Below the pieces are notes generated by a model, which saw only the letters and a list, made by a program, of their open reading frames with translations, did no database searches and was not told the DNA's origin. A stretch of DNA of 64,000 bases from Methylorubrum aminovorans (GTDB lineage: Bacteria > Pseudomonadota > Alphaproteobacteria > Rhizobiales > Beijerinckiaceae), in contig NZ_BPRC01000013.1 of NCBI RefSeq assembly GCF_022179725.1, forward strand, positions 56,057-120,056, in the 5' to 3' direction. The stretch's first letter is position 1, and each line of letters starts with the position of its first letter. The position numbers were made by a program, and so were the translations under genes. This document shows positions 8,158 to 16,790 of the stretch, one piece after another.

Positions 8158-9534
8158 ATGCTGTACCCTCTTTACGAGGCTGGCCATCTCATGCTCGCAC
8201 CGATGCGCCTGGCGGCGGAAGCCACCCGGTTGGCCTGCGAGAATCCCTTCAATCCCTTCTTCTACGCCCCTCAGAGCCGCTCCGTCGCTGCCGGCTGCGA
8301 GATGTTCGAGCGCGCCACCCGCGTCTACGCCAAGCCCGCCTTCGGGCTCGGCGTGCCGGAGCGGATCGTCTGGGAGCGCCCGTTCTGCCGCGTCATCGCC
8401 TTCGGCGAGCCGTCCGCGGAGCTGGAGGCCAAGCCGAAGCTTTTGATCGTCTCGCCGATGTCGGGCCACTACGCCACGCTGCTGCGCGGCACTGTCGAGG
8501 TCTTCCTCGACAGCCATCAGGTCTTCATCACCGACTGGATCGATGCCCGTCAGGTGCCGGCGAGCGCCGGCCGGTTTGGTCTCGATGACTACATCGATAC
8601 CTGCATCGCCCTGTTCACGGAGCTCGGACCGGATCTCCACGTCGCGGCCGTGTGCCAGCCCTCCGTGCCGGTGCTGGCCGCCATCGCCCGGATGGAGGCG
8701 GAGGATCATCCGCTCGTGCCCCGTTCGGCCGTGCTGATGGGCGGGCCCGTCGATACCAGCCGCTCGCCCACCGCCGTCAACGCACTGGCCCAGGAAAAGG
8801 GTTTCGCGTGGTTCGAGCGGCACTGCATCCACACCGTGCCGCCGGGCTATCCCGGCATGGGCCGCGCCGTCTATCCGGGCTTCCTGCAGCTTGCCGGCTT
8901 CATGGGGATGAACCTGGAGCGGCACGCCGATGCCCACCACGCGATGTTCGACCATCTCGTGCGCGGCGACGGCGATTCCGCCGCCCGCCACCGGGCCTTC
9001 TACGACGAATATCTCGCAGTGATGGACCTGACCGCCGAGTTCTACCTCGAGACGATCGAGCGGGTCTTCATCCGTCACGACCTGCCCCGCGGCACCCTGC
9101 GCCATCACGGCGAGCCGGTAGATCTCGGCGCGATCCGCCGCTGCCACCTAATGGCGGTGGAGGGCGAGAAGGACGACATCACCGGGCTTGGCCAGACCAG
9201 GGCCGCACTCGACCTCACGGTGAACCTGCCCGAGGCGGCCAAGTCCTACCACATGCAGCCGGGCGCCGGGCATTACGGCATCTTCAACGGCTCGCGCTTC
9301 CGCCAGGACATCGTGCCGCTGGTGAAGAGCTTCATGGAGCGCAGCCTACGGCCTGCCGCCATGCGGCCGGCCCCCGTGGTGCCGGCGCCGGATGCGCACC
9401 CGATCCTGCTGCGCCGTGGATTCGAGGTCCGGCCCCCGAGCGCCTCATCCGAGCGTCCCATCGTGCTGCCGGAGCCCGTCCTGGCGGACCGGCACGGTGC
9501 ATCGGAAGCGATCCCGCAGCGGATCGCCCTGTAG
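8158..9534 (+). CDS. phaZ: Intracellular polyhydroxybutyrate depolymerase
   Basis: A 458-residue protein of the intracellular PhaZ family, which degrades amorphous PHB granules in the cytoplasm. It has the lipase-box-like AAVCQPSVP with nucleophile Cys166, the Asp in EGEKDD (339/340) and the His in GAGHYGIFNG (H372). The family starts MLYxLYE as here. Residues 400-458 are a Pro/Arg-rich tail beyond the usual end (about 400-420 aa). The start is ATG with AGGGAAG upstream. It is followed by a hairpin terminator and the FAD dehydrogenase gene, so storage-polymer turnover sits near C3/C4 oxidation genes. Confidence 0.9.
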   Translation: MLYPLYEAGHLMLAPMRLAAEATRLACENPFNPFFYAPQSRSVAAGCEMFERATRVYAKPAFGLGVPERIVWERPFCRVIAFGEPSAELEAKPKLLIVSPMSGHYATLLRGTVEVFLDSHQVFITDWIDARQVPASAGRFGLDDYIDTCIALFTELGPDLHVAAVCQPSVPVLAAIARMEAEDHPLVPRSAVLMGGPVDTSRSPTAVNALAQEKGFAWFERHCIHTVPPGYPGMGRAVYPGFLQLAGFMGMNLERHADAHHAMFDHLVRGDGDSAARHRAFYDEYLAVMDLTAEFYLETIERVFIRHDLPRGTLRHHGEPVDLGAIRRCHLMAVEGEKDDITGLGQTRAALDLTVNLPEAAKSYHMQPGAGHYGIFNGSRFRQDIVPLVKSFMERSLRPAAMRPAPVVPAPDAHPILLRRGFEVRPPSASSERPIVLPEPVLADRHGASEAIPQRIAL

Positions 9535-9563
9535 ACGGCTCCCGACATGTCCGCGCGAGAGAA

Positions 9564-9598
9564 GCGGCCGCCGATCCCATCGGCGGCCGCCTTGCCTT
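9564..9598 (+). terminator. Hairpin after phaZ
   Basis: Perfect 11-bp stem GCGGCCGCCGA/TCGGCGGCCGC with a five-base loop, then CTTGCCTT. The T run is weak but the stem is strong and sits 30 bases after the stop. Confidence 0.55.
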
Positions 9599-9698
9599 AG
9601 GCCCCGCGACCTCGTCGCGTTTGACCCGACCCCGCCCGAGAATTATGAATTCAAAAACGTCTCAGGGTCATCCAGGGCGAGGCGAGGGGAGGTTCAAC

Positions 9699-12671
9699 TT
9701 GGGCGCGAGCGCGAAACCGGCCGAGGCCGCTTCCGAGGTGCAGGCGCCGAGCGCGCGGGCGAAGGCTCGCAACGCGGCCGGGTTGCCGCGCAAGCTCGCG
9801 GAAGTCTTGCAGGGCGAGGCCCGCTTCGACGCCTTCACCCGCGGCCGCTACGCCACCGACGCCTCGATCTACCAGATCATGCCGGCGGGCGTCGTCTTCC
9901 CCAAGAGCGCCGCCGACATCGCCGCGACCCTGAAGGTGGCGGCCCAGTTCGACCTGCCCGTCATCATGCGCGGCGGCGGCACCTCCCAGAACGGCCAGCC
10001 GATCGGGTCCGGCCTCGTGGTCGATTGCTCGCGTCACTTCAACGGCGTGCTGGCCTACGACGCGGAAGGCGGCACCGTCACGGTCGAGCCCGGCCACGTG
10101 CTGGAGCGCCTCAACGCCCGGCTGAAGGCGGACGGCTGGTTCTTCCCCGTCGAGCCCTCGACCGCGACCCGCTGCACCATCGGCGGCATGGCCGGCAACA
10201 ATTCCTGCGGCGCCCGCTCGCTGCGCTACGGCAAGATGAGCGACAACGTGCTGGCCCTGGAGGCGCTGTTCCACGACGGCGCCGCCTTCGGCTTCGGGCT
10301 CACCGGCAACGCGACGAGCGCGGTCACCGGCGGCGCCCGCGCCGACGATCTGGCGCGCCGGATGCTCGCCCTCGCCGACGCGCACCGCGACGAGATCGAG
10401 AAGATGTACCCGCGGGTTCAGCGGCGGGTCGGCGGCTACAACCTCGATTCCCTGATCGAGCCGCGCCCGAACCTCGCCCATCTCCTCGTCGGCTCGGAGG
10501 GGACGCTCGCTGCCACCACCTCGGTCACGCTCAAGCTCTCGCGCCTGCCGGCCCATCGCGCCATGGGCGTGTGCCATTTCCCCTCGTTCCGCGCGGCGAT
10601 GGAGACGACGCAGCACATCGTCGCCCTCGACCCCGTGGCGGTCGAGCTCGTCGACAACAACGTGCTCGTGCTCGGCGCCGACATCCCGCTGTTCCGCACC
10701 ACGCTGGCCGACATCACCCGGGGGCAGCCGAACTGTCTGCTGCTCGCCGAGTTCGCCGGCGACGATCTCGCTGCCCTGAAGCGCGACCTGAAGCGCCTCG
10801 ACCAGTGCATGGCCGATCACGGCTTTCCCGACGCCGTGGTCGAGGTGGTCGAGCCGAACCGCCAGAAGGCGGTGTGGGAGGTGCGCGAGGCCTGCCTCAA
10901 CATCATGATGTCGATGAAGGGAGACGCGAAACCCGTCTCCTTCATCGAGGATTGCGCCGTCCCCCTCGATCATCTCGCCGACTACACCGACGCCGTCACC
11001 GAGGTGTTCACGCGGCACGGCACCCGCGGCACGTGGTACGCCCACGCCTCCGTCGGCTGCCTGCACGTACGCCCGATCCTCGACATGAAGCAGGGCGGCG
11101 ACGTGAAAAAGATGCGCGCCATCGCCGAGGAGACGGCGGAGCTGGTGCGCCGCCACAAGGGCTCCTGTTCGGGCGAGCACGGCGACGGCATCTCGCGCTC
11201 CGAGTTCGTCGAGCCGTTGTTCGGCGCCAAGCTCACACGCGCCTTCGAGACGGTGAAGGACGGCTTCGACCCCGACAACCGCCTGAACCCGAACAAGATC
11301 GTCCGCCCGCTCAAGATGGACGACCGCACGCTGATGCGCTTCGGCACTGACTACGCGGTGACCGCCCCGCGAGAGACCGCGCTGGACTGGTCGGATTGGG
11401 GCGGCTTCGGCCCGGCGGTCGAGATGTGCAACAACAACGGGACCTGCCGGAAGCTCGCCGGGGGCGCGATGTGCCCCTCCTACCGCGCCACCCGCGACGA
11501 GCAGCACCTCACCCGCGGACGGGCCAACTCCCTGCGCCTCGCGATCTCAGGACAGCTCGGGCCGGACGCGTTCCTCAGCCCTGAGATGAAGCGCACGATG
11601 GACCTGTGCGTCTCGTGCAAGGCCTGCCGCCGGGAATGCCCGACCGGCGTCGACATGGCCAAAATGAAGGTCGAGTTCCTGCACCATTACCACGCCCGGC
11701 ACGGCCTGCCGCTCAAGGAGCGGCTGGTGGCCGAGATGCCGCGCTATGCCGGCGTGGCGGCGGCGCTGGCGCCGCTCTTGAACCTGCGTAACCGCTATCC
11801 GGCGCTGGCCCGCTTCGGTGAGACCTGGGCCGGCTTTTCCGCCCGCCGCTCGCTGCCCGAATGGCGCCGGCCCTGGCGGGAGACCGGTGAGGTCGCCCAT
11901 CTGGAGGACGTGGCGGGCGATCATCGCGACCTGATCCTTTTCGGCGACACCTTCAACCGCGCCTTCGAGCGCGAGAATCTGGAGGCCGCCGAGCGGGTGC
12001 TGCGGGCCGCCGGTTACCGGCTGCACCGCGTGGTCGCCCATCAAGGCCGTCGCCCGCTCTGCTGCGGCCGCACCTACCTCGCCTCCGGCCAGACCGACCG
12101 GGCGCGCGCGGAGGCGCGCCGCACGCTCGACACGCTGCTGCCCTTCGTGCGGGCCGGCGCCCGCGTCATCGGCCTGGAGCCCTCCTGCCTCCTGACCTTC
12201 CGCGACGAGTTTCTGTCATTGCTGCCGCGGGAGGAGGCCAGCGAGCTGGCAGGCAAAGCCTTCCTGTTCGAGGAACTGCTCGCCGCCGACCTCGCCGCCG
12301 GCCGCATCACCCTGCCGCTCGCCGACCAGAACGGCCGGGTCGCCCATCTGCACGGCCACTGCCACCAGAAGTCTTTCGGGGCGATGGGTGCCGTCGAGAC
12401 GGTGCTGCGCGCGGTGCCGGGGCTCGATGTCCGCGTCATCGAGTCGAGCTGTTGCGGCATGGCCGGCGCCTTCGGCTATGGGAAGGACACGATCGACGTC
12501 TCCTTCGCCATGGCCGAGCTGTCGCTGTTCCCGGCGCTGCGCAAGGCAGGCGCCGACGACCTCGTGGTGGCGGACGGCACCTCTTGCCGCCACCAGATCC
12601 ATGACGGTCTCGGCCGCGATGCGATCCACGTCGCCCGCGTGCTCGACACGGCCCTCGTGCTGGCGGGCTGA
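9699..12671 (+). CDS. FAD/4Fe-4S D-lactate/glycolate-type dehydrogenase (GlcD-GlcF fusion)
   Basis: About 990 residues. The N-terminal half is a VAO-type FAD domain (MRGGGTSQNGQPIGSG, then GGMAGNNSCGARS) followed by the FAD_oxidase_C domain (LVGSEGTLA, HASVGCLHVRP, GEHGDG). The C-terminal half has two Fe-S motifs (CNNNGTC with a later CP, and CVSCKACRRECP) and two CCG-type blocks (CCGRTY, HCHQK, SSCCGMAG). It oxidises a 2-hydroxyacid, likely D-lactate or similar, and feeds electrons to the quinone pool (YdiJ/Dld type). The start is set at TTG 9699 behind GAGGGGAGG; ATG at 9645 is an in-frame alternative with a poorer site. Confidence 0.85.
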   Translation: MGASAKPAEAASEVQAPSARAKARNAAGLPRKLAEVLQGEARFDAFTRGRYATDASIYQIMPAGVVFPKSAADIAATLKVAAQFDLPVIMRGGGTSQNGQPIGSGLVVDCSRHFNGVLAYDAEGGTVTVEPGHVLERLNARLKADGWFFPVEPSTATRCTIGGMAGNNSCGARSLRYGKMSDNVLALEALFHDGAAFGFGLTGNATSAVTGGARADDLARRMLALADAHRDEIEKMYPRVQRRVGGYNLDSLIEPRPNLAHLLVGSEGTLAATTSVTLKLSRLPAHRAMGVCHFPSFRAAMETTQHIVALDPVAVELVDNNVLVLGADIPLFRTTLADITRGQPNCLLLAEFAGDDLAALKRDLKRLDQCMADHGFPDAVVEVVEPNRQKAVWEVREACLNIMMSMKGDAKPVSFIEDCAVPLDHLADYTDAVTEVFTRHGTRGTWYAHASVGCLHVRPILDMKQGGDVKKMRAIAEETAELVRRHKGSCSGEHGDGISRSEFVEPLFGAKLTRAFETVKDGFDPDNRLNPNKIVRPLKMDDRTLMRFGTDYAVTAPRETALDWSDWGGFGPAVEMCNNNGTCRKLAGGAMCPSYRATRDEQHLTRGRANSLRLAISGQLGPDAFLSPEMKRTMDLCVSCKACRRECPTGVDMAKMKVEFLHHYHARHGLPLKERLVAEMPRYAGVAAALAPLLNLRNRYPALARFGETWAGFSARRSLPEWRRPWRETGEVAHLEDVAGDHRDLILFGDTFNRAFERENLEAAERVLRAAGYRLHRVVAHQGRRPLCCGRTYLASGQTDRARAEARRTLDTLLPFVRAGARVIGLEPSCLLTFRDEFLSLLPREEASELAGKAFLFEELLAADLAAGRITLPLADQNGRVAHLHGHCHQKSFGAMGAVETVLRAVPGLDVRVIESSCCGMAGAFGYGKDTIDVSFAMAELSLFPALRKAGADDLVVADGTSCRHQIHDGLGRDAIHVARVLDTALVLAG

Positions 12672-12748
12672 CCGCGGCCCAGGGTCGCCGCCACGGAACG
12701 GTGGCCCCCGCATCCGGTTGTCGCGGCAATCCCCGAACAGGAGCCGTG

Positions 12749-13621
12749 ATGACCGATCCGCTGACCAAGTACCCGCGCCCACCCTTCGACACGCAACCCC
12801 AGAGCTTCCCAGGCCGAACGGGCAAGATGGCTCCGGAGCCCGATCACGGCGAGGAGAGCTACAAGGGTTCGGGCAAACTCACCGGCAAGGCCGCCCTGGT
12901 GACGGGCGGCGACAGCGGCATCGGCCGGGCGGTGGCCATCGCCTATGCCCGCGAGGGTGCGGATGTGGCGATCTCCTACCTGCCCGAGGAGCAGAAGGAT
13001 GCGGAGACGGTCGGAGCCTGGATCGAGCGGGCGGGCCGGCGCGCCCTGCTGCTGCCCGGCGACATCAAGGACGCTGCCTACGCTCGCGAGATCGTCGAGC
13101 GCACCGCCAAGGAATTCGGCCGGCTCGACATCCTGGTGAACAACGCTGCCTTCCAGCAGCCGAACCAGAATGTTGCCGACATCGACGACGCGATCTTCGA
13201 ACAGCACTTCCAGACCAACATTTTCGGCCCGTTCTACGCCACCAAGGCGGCGCTGGCGCATCTCAAGCCCGGCGCCTCGGTGATCTTCACCTCCTCGGTC
13301 AATTCCAAGCACCCGGTGCCGACGCTGTTCGCCTACAGCGCCACCAAGGGCGCGCTCAGCAACATGGTGCTCGGCCTCGCCCAGCTCCTCGCCGAGACCG
13401 GCATCCGCTTGAACGGCGTGCTGCCCGGCCCGATCTGGACCCCGTTCATCCCCGCTGGGATGAGCGAGGATGCGGTGAAGACCTTCGGCAGCCAAGTGCC
13501 GTTCAACCGCCCCGGCCAGCCGGCGGAACTCGCCTCGGCCTACGTCATGCTGGCGGCCGAGGAGAGCAGCTACACTTCCGGCGCGCTCATCACCGTCGCG
13601 GGCGGCATGCCGATCTTCTGA
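12749..13621 (+). CDS. SDR family oxidoreductase (YghA/general stress type)
   Basis: A 290-residue short-chain dehydrogenase with an N-terminal extension of about 45 residues (LTKYPRPPFDTQPQ, typical of the YghA/YdaD group). It has the cofactor motif TGGDSGIG, NNAA, and catalytic Ser (FTSSVN) with YSATK. It ends in TSGALITVAGGMPIF. The ATG at 12749 follows AACAGGAG. Substrate unknown; relatives are linked to stress or aldehyde reduction. The stop is followed at once by the hairpin array at 13627. Confidence 0.85.
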   Translation: MTDPLTKYPRPPFDTQPQSFPGRTGKMAPEPDHGEESYKGSGKLTGKAALVTGGDSGIGRAVAIAYAREGADVAISYLPEEQKDAETVGAWIERAGRRALLLPGDIKDAAYAREIVERTAKEFGRLDILVNNAAFQQPNQNVADIDDAIFEQHFQTNIFGPFYATKAALAHLKPGASVIFTSSVNSKHPVPTLFAYSATKGALSNMVLGLAQLLAETGIRLNGVLPGPIWTPFIPAGMSEDAVKTFGSQVPFNRPGQPAELASAYVMLAAEESSYTSGALITVAGGMPIF

Positions 13622-13626
13622 ACCCA

Positions 13627-13725
13627 GGTTTCGAAAGGACGAGTCCTTTCGCGGGTCCAGGGCAGAGCCCTGGAAAGATATCGGGGCGCTGCCCCGATAC
13701 CCCGCCAAAGGGATGATCCTTTTGG
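13627..13725. repeat. Array of four hairpins (dispersed repeat)
   Basis: Four consecutive stem-loops between convergent genes: GAAAGGAC/GTCCTTTC with loop GA(G), CCAGGGC/GCCCTGG with loop AGA, TATCGGGGC/GCCCCGATA with loop GCT, and CCAAAGGGAT/ATCCTTTTGG. The first two recur at 44788-44834 with paired changes in the stems. It may also stop transcription from both sides. Confidence 0.75.
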
Positions 13726-13737
13726 GATCCCGGACAC

Positions 13738-14514
13738 TCAGGGGTAGGACCGCATCCAGCCGAGACCGGCTTCGGTGTTGGCGGTCGGCAGGTATTCGCA
13801 GCCGATGAAGCCGTCGTAGCCGAGCCGGTCGAGGGTCGCGAAGGCGGCGGCAAAGTCGATGCCGCCGGTGCCCGGCTCGTGGCGGCCGGGGGCGTCGGCG
13901 ATCTGGACATGGGCGATCCGGGCGCGGTGGGCGGTGAGACTGTCCACCAGATCCTCGCCCATCCGCGCCATGTGGTAGAGGTCGGCTTGGATGAAGAGGT
14001 TTTGAGACTCCGCCGCCTCGATCACCGCCGCGGCGTCGGCGAGCCGGTTGAGGAAGAAGCCCGGCATGTCGCGGTCGTTGATCGGCTCGACCAGCAGGCG
14101 GATGCCGGCCCGTCCGAGCGCGTCGGCGGCATAGGCGAGGTTTTCGACGAGCGTCGCGCGCAGGCGCGCTCGCTCGGCATCCGGCGGCGCGAGGCCGGCA
14201 AGGCAGTTGATCTGCCGGCAGCCGAGCGCCCCGGCGTAGTCGATTGCCCGTGCGACGCCTTCGCGAAACTCCGCGCTCCGCTCAGGAAAGATGGCGATTC
14301 CGCGCTCACCTGCGGCCCAGTCACCGGCGGGCAGGTTGTGCAGAACGAGCGGCAGGTCGGCCTCGGCGCGACGCGCGGCCAAGACCTCCTTCGTCTCGGC
14401 ATAGGGAAACTGCATCTCCACCGCTGCGAACCCGGCCGCGCGGGCCGCCGCGAACCGGTCGAGCAGCGGCACCTCCGTGAACAGCAGGCTCAAATTGGCG
14501 GCAAAACGAGGCAT
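13738..14514 (-). CDS. hyi: Hydroxypyruvate isomerase
   Basis: A 258-residue AP-endonuclease-2-like TIM barrel that interconverts hydroxypyruvate and tartronate semialdehyde. Family features: start PRFAANLSLLFTEVPLLDRF, LVEPINDRDMPGFFLN with the metal-ligand Glu, QADLYHMARM, HVQIADAPGRHEPGTG and CEYLPT. Length matches Hyi. The candidate operator TGCATTCA lies 25 bp upstream of its start and the GntR gene lies behind it on the same strand, so both may form a regulated unit with the divergent aminotransferase. Confidence 0.85.
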   Translation of the reverse strand: MPRFAANLSLLFTEVPLLDRFAAARAAGFAAVEMQFPYAETKEVLAARRAEADLPLVLHNLPAGDWAAGERGIAIFPERSAEFREGVARAIDYAGALGCRQINCLAGLAPPDAERARLRATLVENLAYAADALGRAGIRLLVEPINDRDMPGFFLNRLADAAAVIEAAESQNLFIQADLYHMARMGEDLVDSLTAHRARIAHVQIADAPGRHEPGTGGIDFAAAFATLDRLGYDGFIGCEYLPTANTEAGLGWMRSYP

Positions 14515-14538
14515 ACAGGACCATTAAGTCGCGCAAAA

Positions 14539-14546
14539 TGCATTCA
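14539..14546 (+). promoter_or_regulatory. Candidate GntR operator upstream of hyi
   Basis: TGCATTCA inside the AT-rich context AAAATGCATTCAAAAAT. The same 8-mer occurs inverted at 15449-15456 in the GntR/aminotransferase promoter region. Both are partial forms of the palindrome TGAATGCATTCA. No binding data; inferred from position and recurrence. Confidence 0.4.
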
Positions 14547-14567
14547 AAAATGCTGGAAAATCACCTG

Positions 14568-15371
14568 TCAGGCGCTCTCGCCGGCCGCGATTTCGCTGGG
14601 GACGGGCGCCGCGGCCTCGCGGTCGGCGGCAGCCTTCCGCTTGTTGCGCAGGTGGCGGAACAGGATGTCGCTGAGCTCCGCTCCGGCGCGCCGGCGCAGG
14701 GCGTCGAGGATCTCCTCGTGCTCGCGCATCGCCTCGCCCCAGCGGTCGCGGTTGGCGTCGAGATTGGCAGAGTAGCGCGCCCGCCGCAGCCGCCCCGCGA
14801 AGCTCGTGTAGGTGGCACTCAGGGGCGCGTTGTCGGCGGCCTGCACGATGCGGTCGTGGATCGCCTGGTTGCAGGCGAAGTAGCCGTGCAGGTCGCGCCG
14901 CAGGTAACAGCCATACATCTCGTGGTGGAGCCGCTCGATCTCGGCATAGGCCTCGTCCGTGATGCGCTCGCAGGCGAGCCGGCCGGCCAAAGCCTCCAGG
15001 CCGCCCATCACATCGAACAGCTCGACGATCTCGCGCTCGCCGATCCGGCGCACGCGCGCGCCGCGATTCGGCAGGAGATCGATCAGCCCTTCCGAGGCGA
15101 GCACCTTCAAGGCCTCCCGCAAAGGCGTTCGGGAGATGCCGAAGCGATCGCAGAGCAGCCGCTCGGGCACCCGCGCGCCGGGATCGAGATTGCCCTCGAC
15201 GATGAAGTCGCGCAGCCGCGCCAGCACCTCGTCGTGGAGGGAATGCACGAGGTTTTCCCGAGGCCTCGCGGACAGCTTGGCGGGCGCCGCGACCGAAAGC
15301 GCGGCGGGGAGGGAGATCGGGCCGTCCGCCCCCTCCGATTCGGCTGCGGCGAATGTCGTGGCGGAAGTCAT
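14568..15371 (-). CDS. GntR/FadR-family transcriptional regulator
   Basis: A 267-residue regulator with an N-terminal winged helix (VLARLRDFIVEGNLDPGARV, RFGISRTPLREALKVLASEG, LLPNRGARV) and a C-terminal FCD ligand domain whose metal-binding residues sit in NQAIHDRI and EHEEIL. Such proteins sense small carboxylates. It lies between hydroxypyruvate isomerase and a divergent aminotransferase, so the ligand is likely a C2/C3 acid such as glyoxylate or hydroxypyruvate (inference). The first 45 residues are Ala-rich and may include an over-long start. Confidence 0.85.
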   Translation of the reverse strand: MTSATTFAAAESEGADGPISLPAALSVAAPAKLSARPRENLVHSLHDEVLARLRDFIVEGNLDPGARVPERLLCDRFGISRTPLREALKVLASEGLIDLLPNRGARVRRIGEREIVELFDVMGGLEALAGRLACERITDEAYAEIERLHHEMYGCYLRRDLHGYFACNQAIHDRIVQAADNAPLSATYTSFAGRLRRARYSANLDANRDRWGEAMREHEEILDALRRRAGAELSDILFRHLRNKRKAAADREAAAPVPSEIAAGESA

Positions 15372-15448
15372 GGCGAATTCGTAGCAGCGGGCTCGGCCGA
15401 CGTCGATGGGAGGATTGAAGGCATGATACTTCTTGTCTCAGCCTAAAA

Positions 15449-15456
15449 TGAATGCA
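15449..15456 (-). promoter_or_regulatory. Candidate GntR operator in divergent promoter
   Basis: TGAATGCA (reverse TGCATTCA) in the context CTAAAATGAATGCAAATTGG, 68 bp upstream of the aminotransferase ATG and 78 bp from the GntR start. It pairs with the site at 14539. Confidence 0.4.
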
Positions 15457-15523
15457 AATTGGAGCGGATGAAACGATCGGGCGCGACCTGAAGCGCCCGG
15501 CATCCGGCCCGACGGGAGGAACC

Positions 15524-16699
15524 ATGACGAGCCGCACCGGACGACACTTCCTGCATATTCCGGGGCCGAGCCCGGTGCCGGAGCGCGTGCTGCGCGCCAT
15601 GGACCGGCAGGTGATCGACCATCGCGGGCCGGAATTCGGCGCGCTCGGCCGCGAGGTGCTGGAGGGCTGCCGCACCATCTTCCGCACCCGGGGGCCGGTG
15701 GTGATCTATCCGGGCTCCGGCACGGGAGCCTGGGAGGCCACGATCGTCAACACGCTCTCGTCGGGCGACCGGGTGCTGATGTTCGAGACCGGCCACTTCG
15801 CCACCCTGTGGCGGCAGATGGCGGCGCGCTGGGGCATCGAGGTCGAGTTCGTGCCCGGTGACTGGCGCCACGGCGTCGATCCGGCCCTGGTCGAGGCCAA
15901 GCTCGTGGAGGACCGCGGCCACACCTTCAAGGCGGTGATGGTGGTCCACAACGAGACCTCCACCGGCGTGACGAGTCGCATTCCGGCGATCCGCAGGGCG
16001 ATCGACGCCGCCGGGCACCCGGCGCTGCTCTTGGTCGACACCATCTCCTCGCTCGGCTCGGTCGATTACCGCCACGACGAGTGGGGCGTCGATGTCACCG
16101 TCAGCGGCTCGCAGAAAGGGCTGATGCTGCCGCCGGGCCTCGGCTTCACCGCGATCTCGGACAAGGCGCGGGCGGCCGGACAATCCAACAACCTCCCCCG
16201 CTCCTACTGGGACTGGGAAGAGATGCTGAAGCCCAACGCCAACGGCTACTTCCCCTACACGCCCGCCACCAACCTACTCTACGGACTGCGCGAGGCGGTC
16301 GCGATGATGCTGGAGGAAGGCCTCGACAACGTCTTCGCCCGCCACCAACGGCTCGCCGCCGCGACCCGCGCCGCAGTCGAGGCCTGGGGCCTCGAAGTGC
16401 TGTGCCAGAACCCGGACGAGTACTCGCCGGTGCTCACCGCGGTGATGATGCCCGACGGCAAGGGCGCGGACGCCTTCCGCGCCCTGGTGCTCGAAAAGTT
16501 CGACATGTCGCTCGGCGCCGGGCTATCGAAGCTCGCCGACAAGATCTTCCGCATCGGCCATCTCGGCGAGACCAACGACCTGACCCTGATGGGCGCCCTG
16601 TCCGGCGTCGAGATGGGACTCGCGGCAGCCGGCGTGCCCCACAAGAGCGGCGGCGTGCTCGCCGCAATGGCGCGCCTGCGCTCCGGCCTCGACGGCTGA
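15524..16699 (+). CDS. Serine-glyoxylate aminotransferase (class V), paralogue
   Basis: A 391-residue PLP enzyme of the AGXT/SgaA family: serine plus glyoxylate gives hydroxypyruvate plus glycine. The start HFLHIPGPSPVPERV, the segment VVHNETSTGV, VDTISSLGS with the PLP Asp, and SGSQKGLMLPPG with Lys198 identify it. The ATG follows GGGAGGA. Because hprA, mtdA and fch do not follow, it is probably not the main serine-cycle sga but a second copy. It is paired with hydroxypyruvate isomerase, which would use its product, and with a downstream carrier 91 bp away. Confidence 0.85.
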   Translation: MTSRTGRHFLHIPGPSPVPERVLRAMDRQVIDHRGPEFGALGREVLEGCRTIFRTRGPVVIYPGSGTGAWEATIVNTLSSGDRVLMFETGHFATLWRQMAARWGIEVEFVPGDWRHGVDPALVEAKLVEDRGHTFKAVMVVHNETSTGVTSRIPAIRRAIDAAGHPALLLVDTISSLGSVDYRHDEWGVDVTVSGSQKGLMLPPGLGFTAISDKARAAGQSNNLPRSYWDWEEMLKPNANGYFPYTPATNLLYGLREAVAMMLEEGLDNVFARHQRLAAATRAAVEAWGLEVLCQNPDEYSPVLTAVMMPDGKGADAFRALVLEKFDMSLGAGLSKLADKIFRIGHLGETNDLTLMGALSGVEMGLAAAGVPHKSGGVLAAMARLRSGLDG

Positions 16700-16790
16700 T
16701 TCCGTCGATCGCCTCCGCGCCTCGGGGAGCCGCGCGCCAGACGCGGGCTCGGGGCGCGTTTGCCCATAAAAAAATCGGAGGAGATTCCCG

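Noticed and set aside
9392..11350. Long Arg-rich open frame over phaZ end and the FAD dehydrogenase
   Set aside because: Another frame carries clear FAD-domain motifs; this one is a compositional shadow.
15524..16699. The main serine-cycle sga locus
   Set aside because: hprA, mtdA and fch are not adjacent; neighbours point to a separate catabolic module, so it is called a paralogue.
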